Below, in pieces: positions 19,695 to 30,581 of a stretch of 64,000 bases of DNA. This DNA is from an uncultured Pelagibacteraceae bacterium (GTDB lineage Bacteria > Pseudomonadota > Alphaproteobacteria > Pelagibacterales > Pelagibacteraceae). The stretch lies in assembly GCA_902620585.1 (NCBI GenBank), contig CACNJC010000004.1, forward strand, positions 1 through 64,000, written 5' to 3'. The position numbers and the translations under genes were made by a program. Position 1 is the stretch's first letter, and each line of letters starts with the position of its first letter. The notes under the pieces were generated by a model. It saw only the letters and a list, made by a program, of their open reading frames with translations, had not been told where the DNA came from and searched no databases.

Positions 19695-21086
19695 TTATTC
19701 TTGTAAAAGATTTTTTATTTGATTTATATTTTTTTTCATTTCATCGTCTTGCTCAGATAGTCTTGTAATAGTTTTTACGGCGTGTATAACTGTAGTGTGA
19801 TCTCTGTTTGCAAATCTTCTGCCTATTTCTGGAAGAGATCTTGTTGTCATTTTTTTTGCAAGGTACATGGCAATTTGTCTTGGCCTAGCTAAAGGCCTAG
19901 AACGTCTTTGAGATAGCATTTCACTTAGTTGAATATTAAAATAATTTGATACAACATTTTGTATTTTATCTACCGTTATAACTCTTATTTGCGTAAAAAT
20001 ATCTTTCAATATATTTTTGCAGTCATTAATAGTTAAATCTTTATTGTGAACTCTACTAAATGCTACGACTCTATTTAAGATACCAATTAATTCTCTGATA
20101 CTTGTTTTACTTTCATTAGCAATATAAGTAATAACATCATCATTTAAATTTATGTTTTCCTTAAATTGACTTTGCATTTCTACAATCCTTTTTTTAATAA
20201 TCTTTCTTTTTAATTCCAAATCTGGAATATCAATATCAACTACCAGTCCACCTGCTAACCTCGATTTAATTCTCTCTTGAACCCTATCAAGCTTCATAGG
20301 TGTTCTATCGGCTGATATAATGATTTGAGAGCCTTTGTCTATCAAACTATTAAATGTGTGGAAGAACTCTTCCTGTAAGCTTTCTTTACCTCTAATAAAT
20401 TGAATGTCGTCAATGATAAAAACTGATGATTTCCTAAAGAAATCTTTAAAATTAACCATATCGTTCTTTTTAATTGATTTAATAAAATGATACATAAAAC
20501 GCTCGGCTGAAATAAACATAACATTGTTTTCCGATTGAAGCTCTAAACCGATAGCATTTAACAGATGAGTTTTGCCTAGCCCTACTCCTCCACAAACATA
20601 TAATGGGTTATATCTTGAAAGGTGTTCACATACTTTTTTTGAATAAGATAAAGCAATATCATTACTTTTTCCTTGAATAAAACTTTCAAAATTCAAATTC
20701 GGATTGAGTCTATTATAATTTAAAATAGAGTCTCTGATTTCTGTAACTTTATTTATTTCGTTTGTTTTATTTACTAAATCATTGTTATTTTTAACCTCTT
20801 CTACAATCTTAAACTCTATTCTATTTAAACTAAGTTTAAAGCTTTTTACTTGTTCTAAAATTTTGTCTAAATACCTTGACACTATCCAATCTCTAAAAAA
20901 TCTAGTTGGAACGCTCAGTATTAAGTAATCATTGTACTCTTTTACTAACGAGATTTTTTCTAACCAACTATTATAAATTTCACTGCCAAAAGTTTTTTTA
21001 AATGAAGACTGTATATCGGACCAATCTAAAGTTTTCTCTTCTTCAGAAATATAAACATTTTGTTTTTTTGTATTATATTTGTCCAT
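19695..21086 (-). CDS. dnaA: Chromosomal replication initiator DnaA
   Basis: 463 residues in the usual four-domain order: a short domain I (WSDIQSSFKKTFG), a linker, AAA+ domain with Walker A GGVGLGKT (166-173) and FIIDDIQFIRGKE, and the DNA-binding domain IV with the signature GRRFANRDHTTVIHAVKTI. Heads the dnaA-dnaN pair. The upstream 218 bases hold a terminator for rpsT and three GTTGTA repeats, described separately. No consensus DnaA box cluster was seen beside it. Confidence 0.97.
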   Translation of the reverse strand: MDKYNTKKQNVYISEEEKTLDWSDIQSSFKKTFGSEIYNSWLEKISLVKEYNDYLILSVPTRFFRDWIVSRYLDKILEQVKSFKLSLNRIEFKIVEEVKNNNDLVNKTNEINKVTEIRDSILNYNRLNPNLNFESFIQGKSNDIALSYSKKVCEHLSRYNPLYVCGGVGLGKTHLLNAIGLELQSENNVMFISAERFMYHFIKSIKKNDMVNFKDFFRKSSVFIIDDIQFIRGKESLQEEFFHTFNSLIDKGSQIIISADRTPMKLDRVQERIKSRLAGGLVVDIDIPDLELKRKIIKKRIVEMQSQFKENINLNDDVITYIANESKTSIRELIGILNRVVAFSRVHNKDLTINDCKNILKDIFTQIRVITVDKIQNVVSNYFNIQLSEMLSQRRSRPLARPRQIAMYLAKKMTTRSLPEIGRRFANRDHTTVIHAVKTITRLSEQDDEMKKNINQIKNLLQE

Positions 21087-21150
21087 GTAGTTTTTTTTTT
21101 GAAGAAATTCCTTTAAACGCTGTTTTTAAAAATTTTGCAAGTATCTGGAG

Positions 21151-21226
21151 GTTGTAATTAAAAATAAATTTTTTTTGGTTGTACTATTAACGTCAAGATA
21201 GAAAAAAAAAATAAATTTATTACAAC
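21151..21226. repeat. Three GTTGTA repeats upstream of dnaA
   Basis: GTTGTAAT at 21151-21158 and GTTGTACT at 21178-21185 are direct copies, each preceded by G and followed by an A+T run; ATTACAAC at 21219-21226 is the perfect inverse of the first. They sit 65-140 bases upstream of the dnaA start, where its promoter should lie. Function unknown. Confidence 0.4.
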
Positions 21227-21234
21227 TATAAAAA

Positions 21235-21252
21235 GAAACTAAATATAGTTTC
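21235..21252 (-). terminator. Probable intrinsic terminator after rpsT
   Basis: On the minus strand GAAACTA and TAGTTTC (perfect seven-base arms, four-base loop) are followed by five T residues, about 50 bases after the rpsT stop. The stem is A+T-rich, so efficiency may be modest. Confidence 0.5.
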
Positions 21253-21304
21253 CATTTATTGAAAAACTAATATCTAATAAAAATATCAACTGAAAATTGT
21301 TTAT

Positions 21305-21562
21305 TTAAATTTTAATTTTTTTTGAAACTCTAGAAATTTTTCTAGCCGCTGTTTTTTTGCTCACTACACCTGACTTAGCAACCTGCATTAGAATTGATTG
21401 AAATTTAGGGTAAAATTTTTTTATTTTTTCCTTATTTTTTGATTTAATAATTAATTCCATTTCCTTGATAGCGTTTTTGTACTTACTTTTTCTGATTTTA
21501 TTAATCTGAGTCTGCTTTTTAACTCTTCTAACCCTTCTAATTGCAGATTTTGTATTTGGCAT
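21305..21562 (-). CDS. rpsT: 30S ribosomal protein S20
   Basis: 85 residues, MPNTKSAIRRVRRVKKQTQ start, very basic, helical, with VSKKTAARKISRVSKKI at the end; fits bS20 in length and pattern. It precedes dnaA on the same strand, the common alphaproteobacterial order rpsT-dnaA. Confidence 0.95.
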   Translation of the reverse strand: MPNTKSAIRRVRRVKKQTQINKIRKSKYKNAIKEMELIIKSKNKEKIKKFYPKFQSILMQVAKSGVVSKKTAARKISRVSKKIKI

Positions 21563-21608
21563 ATTTTTTTAAAATGTATATATGCCAGTAATAATAGGGT
21601 CAACTTTA

Positions 21609-22475
21609 TTATTTTTGGCATTTTGGACAAAGAAAGCTTGCCCGGTTAGCTATTACAATTTTTTTTATTAAACCAGTGCAATCTGAGTTAGAACAATTAT
21701 GACCAATTTTTCCATAAACTTTGAAAACTTGTTGAAATTTTCCTTTTTTTCCACTCACGTTTGAGAAATCCTTAATTGATGAGCCTCCTAAAAATATAGC
21801 TTTTTTTAAAACTTTTTTGGTAAATATCAAAATCTTCTTCAATTCTTTAATTTTTAAAGAACTTACTTTTCTAGTAGGCATTATCCTACTTAGAAAAAGA
21901 ATTTCATTTGCATAAATATTACCAATACCAGATACAAATTTTTGATCCATTAATAGATCTTTAATATTTCTTTTTCTGCCAACTAAATATTTTTTAAAGT
22001 ACATAAGGTTAAACTTGTTATCTAAAGGTTCTGGACCTAACAAATTTAGATGTGGGTTTTTACTGATACTTTTAGCTGAAAAAAATTTTATAAAACCAAA
22101 TTTTCTTATGTCATTGTAAATCAATTTAAGTTTATTTGAAAATAAAAATTCTAATCTATCATGCTTACTGTTTGTTTTATTTATTTCATAGTAGAAACTA
22201 GTTTTTTGCCTTTGAATATTTTTTTTTATTATTATAAATTTTCCTGTCATGCCAAGATGAACTAACATGGCTAGGTCTTTATTGAAGAAAAAAATTAGAT
22301 ATTTAGATCTTCGTTTTATTCTTAAAATTTTCAATCCATTGACCTTTTTTACTTCCATTTTGTTGATCTTATATCTTAAATTAACATCGTGTATTTTTAT
22401 CCTTTTTATAGTTTTGTTAGTCACTGCTTTATCTAGAGACTTTTTAACAACTTCAACTTCAGGTAATTCTGGCAT
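21609..22475 (-). CDS. mutM: Formamidopyrimidine-DNA glycosylase
   Basis: Bifunctional glycosylase/AP lyase that removes 8-oxoguanine. The catalytic N-terminal PELPEVEVVKKSL (Pro2, Glu3), HLGMTGKF, helix-two-turn-helix DQKFVSGIGNIYANEILF, and C-terminal zinc finger CPKCQK are present; 288 residues. The first cysteine pair is spaced C-x4-C (NCSNSDC) rather than the more common C-x2-C. Divergent from ubiE with only 11 bases between the starts, so each promoter must overlap the other gene or lie very close. Confidence 0.95.
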   Translation of the reverse strand: MPELPEVEVVKKSLDKAVTNKTIKRIKIHDVNLRYKINKMEVKKVNGLKILRIKRRSKYLIFFFNKDLAMLVHLGMTGKFIIIKKNIQRQKTSFYYEINKTNSKHDRLEFLFSNKLKLIYNDIRKFGFIKFFSAKSISKNPHLNLLGPEPLDNKFNLMYFKKYLVGRKRNIKDLLMDQKFVSGIGNIYANEILFLSRIMPTRKVSSLKIKELKKILIFTKKVLKKAIFLGGSSIKDFSNVSGKKGKFQQVFKVYGKIGHNCSNSDCTGLIKKIVIANRASFLCPKCQK

Positions 22476-22486
22476 ATAATTTATTT

Positions 22487-23191
22487 ATGAAAAGTAGTAT
22501 TCAAAACAAAAAAAAGCTAGTCAATTCTGTATTTGAAAAGGTCTATAAAAAATACGATTTAATGAATGATATTATGTCTCTTGGAATTCATCGTATTTGG
22601 AAAAATAAACTAATTGATTGGATGAATCCTCAACCTAATGAAACCTTAATAGACGTTGCATCAGGAACTGGAGATGTTGCAAAACTTTTTTCAAGAAAAT
22701 ACAAAAATTTGTCAAAAATTTCTTGTGTAGAACCTAATAGTGAGATGTTTAATGCTGGCAAATCTAACCTTAAAAAATTTGAAAATATCAGTTGGTACAA
22801 AGCTAATGCAGAAAAACTGCCGTTTAAAGACAATACATATAATTTTTATACAATAAGCTTTGGCATCAGAAATGTTTCCGATATAGATTTATCTTTAAAA
22901 GAAGCTTTCAGGGTCCTTAAACCTGGAGGTAGATTTATGTGTTTAGAATTTTCAAAAGTAGACAATGAAATAATTAATCTTTTTTACAAACAATATTCAA
23001 AGTTAATACCAATGGTCGGTAAATACATTGTTGGATCATCAAAACCTTATGATTATTTAATTAAAAGTATAAATGAGTTTTATAATCAAGAAGAACTTAA
23101 AAATTTGATGAAAAAACACGGCTTTTCTAACGTCAAATATAGGAATCTTACAAACGGTATTTCTGCTATACATTCTGGATGGAAAATTTAA
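22487..23191 (+). CDS. ubiE: Ubiquinone/menaquinone C-methyltransferase UbiE
   Basis: SAM-dependent methyltransferase of 234 residues for the C-methylation step in ubiquinone synthesis. It has VFEKVYKKYDLMNDIMSLG, the SAM loop DVASGTGDVA, and the UbiE signature EAFRVLKPGGRFMCLEFSK. Only ubiquinone is implied here, since no menaquinone genes are seen. Immediately followed by ubiB (next base), then coaBC and dut. Confidence 0.95.
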   Translation: MKSSIQNKKKLVNSVFEKVYKKYDLMNDIMSLGIHRIWKNKLIDWMNPQPNETLIDVASGTGDVAKLFSRKYKNLSKISCVEPNSEMFNAGKSNLKKFENISWYKANAEKLPFKDNTYNFYTISFGIRNVSDIDLSLKEAFRVLKPGGRFMCLEFSKVDNEIINLFYKQYSKLIPMVGKYIVGSSKPYDYLIKSINEFYNQEELKNLMKKHGFSNVKYRNLTNGISAIHSGWKI

Positions 23192-24757
23192 ATGTTTAAA
23201 AGAGTTTTTCAGTTATTTAAAATTGCTAGAAAGCTATCTATTTCTGGAGCAATAGATACTATCAATCAAATATACAATTTACCCTTAACTATAAATTTTT
23301 TTTTCGATGTTATTTCTATTGGATCGCATAAGAGAACTTTAAATAATGACTTACAACCTGGAGACAAGCTTTGCGCAGCACTTGAAGGAATGGGCACAAC
23401 ATTTATTAAACTTGGGCAGTTTCTTGCCACCAGACCTGATATAATTGGAGATGAGCTGGCTAAAAGTTTGGAAAAATTACAAGATAAACTTCCTGCTTTT
23501 AATACTTTTGAAGCCAAAAAAATAATAAAGAAAGAAATAGGAGATGAACAATTTAAAAATATAGATGATCTTAGCGAACCTATAGCTGCGGCATCTATCG
23601 CACAAGTTCATATAGCAAAAATCAAATACGAGAATGAAAGTAGAGAAGTAGCTATTAAGATTTTAAGGCCAGATATAGAAAAATTATTTAATGAGGAATT
23701 AGATGCTTTAATGTTATTTGCTTATTTAGTTGAAAATACTTTTACAAAAGCAAAAAGATTAAAACTAGTAGAGGTTGTTCACCTTCTTCGTGAAATCACA
23801 AATATTGAAATGGATTTGCGTTTCGAGGCTGCTGCTGCAAATGAATTATATGAAAATACGAAAAATGATGAAGGTTTTAATGTTCCCAAAATTTATTGGA
23901 ATTATACAACTAAAAGAATTCTTACATTAGACAAAGTTGATGGAGTTTCAATAAGAGAACTTGATAAGCTTAAAAATCACGGCGTAGATTTGAAGCTACT
24001 AGCAGAAAAATTAATTCAACACTTTCTAAAACAAGCCATTAAAGATGGTTTTTTTCATGGAGATATGCATCAAGGAAATTTATTTGTAGATCGAAATGGA
24101 AATATTATTCCAGTTGATTTTGGCATAATGGGTCGATTGGATAAAAATAACAGAAAATTTTTAGCTGAAATTTTATACGGGTTTATTCAAAGAGATTACA
24201 TAAAAGTTGCTGAAGTGCATTTTAAAGCCGGCCTTGTACCTCAAGAAACTTCCAAAGAGGAGTTTGCACAGGCGCTAAGGTCAGTAGGTGAGCCAATTTT
24301 TGGTCAATCTATTAAAGATATATCTGGGGGAAATTTATTAGCTCAATTGTTTGAAATCACTGAAAAGTTTAATATGCAAACTCAAACTCCTTTACTCCTT
24401 CTTCAAAAAACAATGGTCGTAGTTGAAGGAGTAGCTAGAAAATTGTACCCTGAAACTAATATTTGGGAAGTTTCCAGGCCAGTTTTAGAGGACTGGTTAA
24501 AGGACATTAAAAGCCCTAAATCTACTTTAGATACTGCAATTAATACTTCAACAGAGATAATTAAAAGAATACCAGATTTTCCTGATTTAATGGATAAAGC
24601 TAATTATGCTCTTCAATTAATGGCTGAAGGAAAACTTAATTTGGGGTTAGGAAATAATAAAAATCTAGAAATAGAGCAAATGAAGATTAAAAATTTTAGA
24701 AACAATTTAATTATTAGTTTTTTTGGTATTGTAATTGTTGCGCTATTAGTATTTTAA
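23192..24757 (+). CDS. ubiB: Ubiquinone biosynthesis kinase-like protein UbiB
   Basis: 521-residue ABC1/ADCK atypical kinase needed for ubiquinone synthesis. The family KxGQ motif is FIKLGQFLATRPD, with AAASIAQVHIA (A-rich loop), the ExD region NIEMDLRFEAAAA, the catalytic loop FHGDMHQGNLFVD and VDFGIMGRL. The C-terminal hydrophobic stretch (LIISFFGIVIVALLVF) anchors it to the inner membrane. ubiE-ubiB coupling is standard. Confidence 0.95.
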   Translation: MFKRVFQLFKIARKLSISGAIDTINQIYNLPLTINFFFDVISIGSHKRTLNNDLQPGDKLCAALEGMGTTFIKLGQFLATRPDIIGDELAKSLEKLQDKLPAFNTFEAKKIIKKEIGDEQFKNIDDLSEPIAAASIAQVHIAKIKYENESREVAIKILRPDIEKLFNEELDALMLFAYLVENTFTKAKRLKLVEVVHLLREITNIEMDLRFEAAAANELYENTKNDEGFNVPKIYWNYTTKRILTLDKVDGVSIRELDKLKNHGVDLKLLAEKLIQHFLKQAIKDGFFHGDMHQGNLFVDRNGNIIPVDFGIMGRLDKNNRKFLAEILYGFIQRDYIKVAEVHFKAGLVPQETSKEEFAQALRSVGEPIFGQSIKDISGGNLLAQLFEITEKFNMQTQTPLLLLQKTMVVVEGVARKLYPETNIWEVSRPVLEDWLKDIKSPKSTLDTAINTSTEIIKRIPDFPDLMDKANYALQLMAEGKLNLGLGNNKNLEIEQMKIKNFRNNLIISFFGIVIVALLVF

Positions 24758-24764
24758 TAAAGTT

Positions 24765-25994
24765 ATGTCACTTAAAAATAAGAAAATTTTGATTGTAATA
24801 GGGGGTGGTATATCAGCGTATAAAGCCCTTGATCTCATAAGATTGTTAAAAAAAAACAATGTTAATATAAAAACTATTTTGACTAAAAGTGGAAAAGAAT
24901 TTGTTACACCATTATCGGTAACAACCCTAACGAAAAATAAAACATTTGAAGATATTTTTGATAAAAACAGCGAAGCTGAAATTGATCATATTTCTTTATC
25001 TAGATGGGCTGACCTTATTGTTGTTTTGCCGACTACCGCAAATTTTATGACAAAACTAAGCATTGGGAAAGCAGAAGATTTAGCGACCACAGTTTTGTTG
25101 GCATCTGATAAAGATATTCTTTTGGTTCCAGCAATGAATGTTCGAATGTGGCTACATAAGGCTACGCAAAATAATTTTAGAATTTTACAGGATTATGGTT
25201 ATATTTTTATTGGACCAGAAAAAGGTGAAATGGCTTGTGGTGAGTATGGCGAGGGAAAAATGTCGAGCCCAAGGCAGATTTATTCTTATATAAAAGATTA
25301 TTTTGATAAGAAAAATTTAGTAATTAAAAAAAAGTTTAAAGCTTTAGTAACCACTGGTCCAACAAGAGAATACTTAGATCCCGTAAGGTATATTTCTAAC
25401 GAGTCGAGTGGAAAACAGGGATATGAAGTAGCTTTGGCTTTAAGAAAACTTGGTATTGAAACAAAGTTAATTTCAGGCCCATCAAACTTAATTCCTTTCA
25501 AAGATTTAAAAATTAAAAATATTGTTTCAGCGAAAGAAATGATGTGTGAGGTAAAAAAATCTCTGCCAGTAGATATAGCTGTTTGTACTGCTGCAGTTTC
25601 AGACTTCAAACCAATTTATAAAAGTAAAAATAAAATTAAGAAAACTGATAATAGAATGAATTCAATAAAATTTGAAAAAAATCCTGATATTTTAGAATTT
25701 TTATGTAAAAGCAATAAAGACAGACCCAAAATAGTAGTTGGCTTTTGTGCAGAAACAGAAAAAGTTATTCAAAACGCAAAAGTTAAACTTAGAGAAAAAT
25801 ATTGTGATTTAATTGTTGCAAATAATGTTAGTAACAAAAACTTGGGTTTTAATTCAGACTTTAATAAAGTATCAATAATTGATCAAACAGGTAAAGTGAT
25901 TTCTATACCTAAGAATAAAAAAAGTTATATTGCTAATAAAATTGCTAATATCATATTAGATAAGCTTTTAATAAATGATAAAAGTATTAATTAA
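24765..25994 (+). CDS. coaBC: Bifunctional CoaBC (phosphopantothenate-cysteine ligase/decarboxylase)
   Basis: Two successive steps of coenzyme A synthesis in 409 residues. The N-terminal flavin-binding decarboxylase has GGGISAYKALDLIR, the active-site histidine in DHISLSRWADL, and PAMNVRMW with CGEYGEGKM. The C-terminal ligase has TTGPTREYLDPVRYISNESSG, DIAVCTAAVSDF, and the KNPDIL region. Its end overlaps the dut start by 20 bases. Confidence 0.95.
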   Translation: MSLKNKKILIVIGGGISAYKALDLIRLLKKNNVNIKTILTKSGKEFVTPLSVTTLTKNKTFEDIFDKNSEAEIDHISLSRWADLIVVLPTTANFMTKLSIGKAEDLATTVLLASDKDILLVPAMNVRMWLHKATQNNFRILQDYGYIFIGPEKGEMACGEYGEGKMSSPRQIYSYIKDYFDKKNLVIKKKFKALVTTGPTREYLDPVRYISNESSGKQGYEVALALRKLGIETKLISGPSNLIPFKDLKIKNIVSAKEMMCEVKKSLPVDIAVCTAAVSDFKPIYKSKNKIKKTDNRMNSIKFEKNPDILEFLCKSNKDRPKIVVGFCAETEKVIQNAKVKLREKYCDLIVANNVSNKNLGFNSDFNKVSIIDQTGKVISIPKNKKSYIANKIANIILDKLLINDKSIN

Positions 25995-26415
25995 AAGATT
26001 ATCAAAGCAAGTCTCTTTACCAAAATACGAAACAATCGGTTCATCAGGTATGGACCTTAGCGCTAATATACATGACAATTTAAAAATTGAACCAGGTAAA
26101 ACCGTTATAATTCCAACTGGTTTAGCTCTTTCAATTCCTAAAGGGTATGAGGCTCAGATAAGGCCTAGATCAGGTTTAGCTGCTAAAAATAAAATAAGTG
26201 TACTAAACACTCCTGGTACAATTGATGCAGATTATAGGGGTGAAATTAAAGTTATTTTAATTAATCATGGAAATGAACCTTTTAAGATTGAAAAAGGATC
26301 TCGTATCGCACAAATTGTTATTTGTCCTGTTGTTAAGGCTCAACTAGTAGAGGTAGATGATTTAAATATAACTGAAAGAGGAGATGGTGGATTTGGGTCA
26401 ACTGGAACTAAATAA
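25975..26415 (+). CDS. dut: dUTP diphosphatase
   Basis: Trimeric dUTPase of 146 residues producing dUMP for thymidylate and keeping uracil out of DNA. All five motifs are visible: GSSGMDLSA, RPRSGLAAK, the uracil-binding NTPGTIDADYRGEI, GSRIAQIV, and C-terminal RGDGGFGSTG. The start inside coaBC yields the usual N terminus. Confidence 0.97.
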   Translation: MIKVLIKRLSKQVSLPKYETIGSSGMDLSANIHDNLKIEPGKTVIIPTGLALSIPKGYEAQIRPRSGLAAKNKISVLNTPGTIDADYRGEIKVILINHGNEPFKIEKGSRIAQIVICPVVKAQLVEVDDLNITERGDGGFGSTGTK

Positions 26416-26423
26416 TTAAAAGT

Positions 26424-27167
26424 ATGAAAGGTAATTTTGATCAATTTCAAAGATTTGAGAAACAAATAGTACTAAAAAAGATTGGCTTTTCAGGACAAAA
26501 AAAAATATTTTCTGCCAATGTGCTTATTGTTGGTTTAGGTGGTTTAGGTTGTCCATTGCTTACATACTTAGCTGCCTCTGGGGTAGGTAAAATTGGCATA
26601 GTAGATTTTGATAAAGTTGAAATTTCAAATCTTAACAGACAGGTCCTTTTTTGTTCTTCAGATATTGGAAAATTAAAAGTTAAACAGGCAAAAAAGGCAA
26701 TAAATAAAATAAATAGAAAAATAAAAATTATTACCTACAACCAAAAAATAACACAACAAAACATCGATAAGATTCTCAATAACTTTGATATTATATGTGA
26801 TGGTACAGATAATTATAAAACAAGGTATCTAATCAACGATTATTGTTTAAAGAATAAGAAAATATTAATAACTTCCGCAATAAGTAAATTTGATGGTCAT
26901 CTTATGAAATTTGATTTTAAAAAAAAAGGGCCATGTTACAGATGCTTTATGCCTAGTCCCCCAAGTCTTGAAAATAACTGTCAAATGGAAGGAATATTTT
27001 CACCTGTTGCAGGTATTATGGGATCTTTACAAGCAAATGAAGTTTTAAAAAGTATCTTAAATTCAAAAGATAAATTAAATAACCAAATATTAATTTTCGA
27101 CGCTTTAAAAACTGATTTTAGAAAATCTAAAATTTCAATAAACCCGAAATGTATTAATAAATGTTAA
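26424..27167 (+). CDS. ThiF/MoeB/HesA-family adenylyltransferase
   Basis: E1-like enzyme of 247 residues that adenylates the C-terminal glycine of a small sulfur carrier (ThiS, MoaD or similar). The nucleotide loop GLGGLGCPLLTYLAASGVGKIGIVD-type region and NLNRQVLF are present. A CYRCF pair and a terminal KCINKC pair are likely zinc ligands; the second has one extra residue over the usual C-x2-C. MSPVAGIMG-type segment (FSPVAGIMGSLQANEVLK) matches MoeB. Which carrier it serves cannot be told: no thiS, moaD or moaE is in the window. Confidence 0.82.
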   Translation: MKGNFDQFQRFEKQIVLKKIGFSGQKKIFSANVLIVGLGGLGCPLLTYLAASGVGKIGIVDFDKVEISNLNRQVLFCSSDIGKLKVKQAKKAINKINRKIKIITYNQKITQQNIDKILNNFDIICDGTDNYKTRYLINDYCLKNKKILITSAISKFDGHLMKFDFKKKGPCYRCFMPSPPSLENNCQMEGIFSPVAGIMGSLQANEVLKSILNSKDKLNNQILIFDALKTDFRKSKISINPKCINKC

Positions 27168-27607
27168 AAATAATTTTAGTTATATCTAGTATCTTATTCT
27201 TTGAAAGTCCTAGTTTTTCTCAAGATGAATATTTTTTAACGCTTCGTTATGACAAGGTTAATTTGAGACAAGGTCCATCTCGAGAATATCCAGTTAAAAT
27301 TTTTTACAAAAAAAAATTTTTACCAGTTTTAGTACAAGATAAATCTGATAATTTTAGAAAAATTAGAGATCACGAAAATAACACTGGCTGGATACATATA
27401 TCTCAACTTTCAAAAAAAAAATCGGCTATAGTTATTGATGATAATTTAATAATGTTCAAAAAGCCTACTATATATTCTAGACCTCTTGTTATTCTTAGAA
27501 AGGGTAGATTAAGTAAAATAATTAGATGTAAAGATGATTGGTGCAAAGTAAAAACTAGTGGTTACAAGGGTTGGCTGAAAAAGGAGAGCTTATGGGGGCT
27601 TCTTTAA
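27161..27607 (+). CDS. Exported bacterial SH3-domain protein
   Basis: 148 residues with an N-terminal signal peptide (hydrophobic segment ending near SFSQDE), then two SH3-like modules: LRYDKVNLRQGPSREYPV with GWIHISQL, and SRPLVILRKG with WCKVKTSGYKGWLKK. It resembles the alphaproteobacterial periplasmic SH3 family (COG3807) that, as I recall, neighbours irr in Rhizobiales. A role in the envelope is likely but no activity is known. Overlaps the ThiF-like gene by 7 bases and converges with the next gene by 4 bases. Confidence 0.75.
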   Translation: MLKIILVISSILFFESPSFSQDEYFLTLRYDKVNLRQGPSREYPVKIFYKKKFLPVLVQDKSDNFRKIRDHENNTGWIHISQLSKKKSAIVIDDNLIMFKKPTIYSRPLVILRKGRLSKIIRCKDDWCKVKTSGYKGWLKKESLWGLL

Positions 27608-27846
27608 CTTCTCATTTTTGATGCCCAAAATTTATCCAGCATAAAATACCAAACTGCATTAGCTAAAGGTTCTACAATTGCATCTGTTAATGCAATCATA
27701 AAAGAGACATTTGCAATTAACATTAGTACAGTTATTGCTATCGCAAAATGGCCAATTGTATAGACTATCGTTCTTAGTATTGAACCCTTATTATTGTTGT
27801 AAATGTTTTTTGCAGCAGTAAAAATTCCGTGTGTTAATTCAACCAT
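27604..27846 (-). CDS. Small membrane protein, DUF2061-like
   Basis: 80 residues with two hydrophobic helices (about 24-46 and 49-68) and a short basic C terminus. The layout and the TIVYTIGHF motif recall DUF2061, a family of unknown function; the assignment is by eye. It lies three bases downstream of katG and is presumably expressed with it. Confidence 0.6.
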   Translation of the reverse strand: MVELTHGIFTAAKNIYNNNKGSILRTIVYTIGHFAIAITVLMLIANVSFMIALTDAIVEPLANAVWYFMLDKFWASKMRS

Positions 27847-27849
27847 TTT

Positions 27850-30027
<2,178 letters not shown>

Positions 30028-30046
30028 TTATAAATTAAATCTTTTT

Positions 30047-30067
30047 AGTTTATAATTATTCTAAACT
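30047..30067. promoter_or_regulatory. Palindromic operator, probable Irr/Fur-family box, at katG
   Basis: A 21-base palindrome with six-base perfect outer arms AGTTTA/TAAACT and one mismatched inner pair. Read on the minus strand its core is TTTAGAA, three bases, TTATAAA, one base from the alphaproteobacterial Irr box TTTAGAA-N3-TTCTAAA. It covers the katG spacer and -10, so binding should repress. Confidence 0.6.
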
Positions 30068-30077
30068 ATAAAGTCAA
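30049..30077 (-). promoter_or_regulatory. katG: katG promoter
   Basis: On the minus strand TTGACT (-35) and TATAAA (-10) are spaced by exactly 17 bases, ending about 25 bases before the katG ATG. This is the best sigma-70-type match noticed in the window, and it sits between irr and katG, giving katG its own transcript. Confidence 0.65.
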
Positions 30078-30088
30078 TATTAGAGTGC

Positions 30089-30499
30089 TTATTTTTGGAT
30101 TCTAATTACGACCTCAAAGCTCTTAATTTTTTTTCCTTTGGGAGGGGTTGGAAGCTTATTTAATTTTACTTGGTTGTAATTAATGTCAGTAAGCTCCTTG
30201 GTTGTTTCGTCGTAAAAATGATGGTGCGACTTTATGTTCGTATCATAATAACTTTTATTTTTACTAGTTAGGATTTCTTTTAAGTACCCAGCTTTAGTGA
30301 ATGCTTCGACAGTATTGTAAATTGTTGCTAGTGAAACTTTTTCATTTCCATTTTTGTTAATTTCTTTTTCAAGTTTTTCAACTGTGAAATGAAATGTTTT
30401 ATTTCTGATAAATAAATTTTGGGCTAATAATATTCTTTGTTTTGTGGGTCTAAGACCTGAAGTTCTTAATTTATTTATAATTCCGTTCTTTTGGTTCAT
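30089..30499 (-). CDS. irr: Iron-responsive regulator Irr (Fur family)
   Basis: Fur-family regulator, 136 residues: winged helix with LRTSGLRPTKQRILLAQ and VSLATIYNTVEAFTKAG, then the histidine cluster KSHHHFYDE, the haem-binding HHH typical of Irr. Divergent from fabA-fabB-fabI, the arrangement known for irr in Rhizobiales. Irr acts when iron (haem) is low. A second Fur homologue at 45733-46170 would be Fur/Mur. PerR is a less likely alternative, as the HHH favours Irr. Confidence 0.85.
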   Translation of the reverse strand: MNQKNGIINKLRTSGLRPTKQRILLAQNLFIRNKTFHFTVEKLEKEINKNGNEKVSLATIYNTVEAFTKAGYLKEILTSKNKSYYDTNIKSHHHFYDETTKELTDINYNQVKLNKLPTPPKGKKIKSFEVVIRIQK

Positions 30500-30581
30500 A
30501 AACTACATTGTTTTTTGTTATAATTCACAATTATTTATATTAAATTGTATATAAATCAAGTAAAAACTATTAACCTAACTT

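Noticed and set aside
21087-21304. Possible oriC next to dnaA
   Set aside because: No cluster of TTATNCACA boxes or clear unwinding element with boxes; alphaproteobacterial origins are often not next to dnaA.
30500-30581. Irr box in the irr-fabA divergent gap
   Set aside because: Only weak partial symmetry (around TTATAATTCACAATTA) that does not reach a convincing palindrome.
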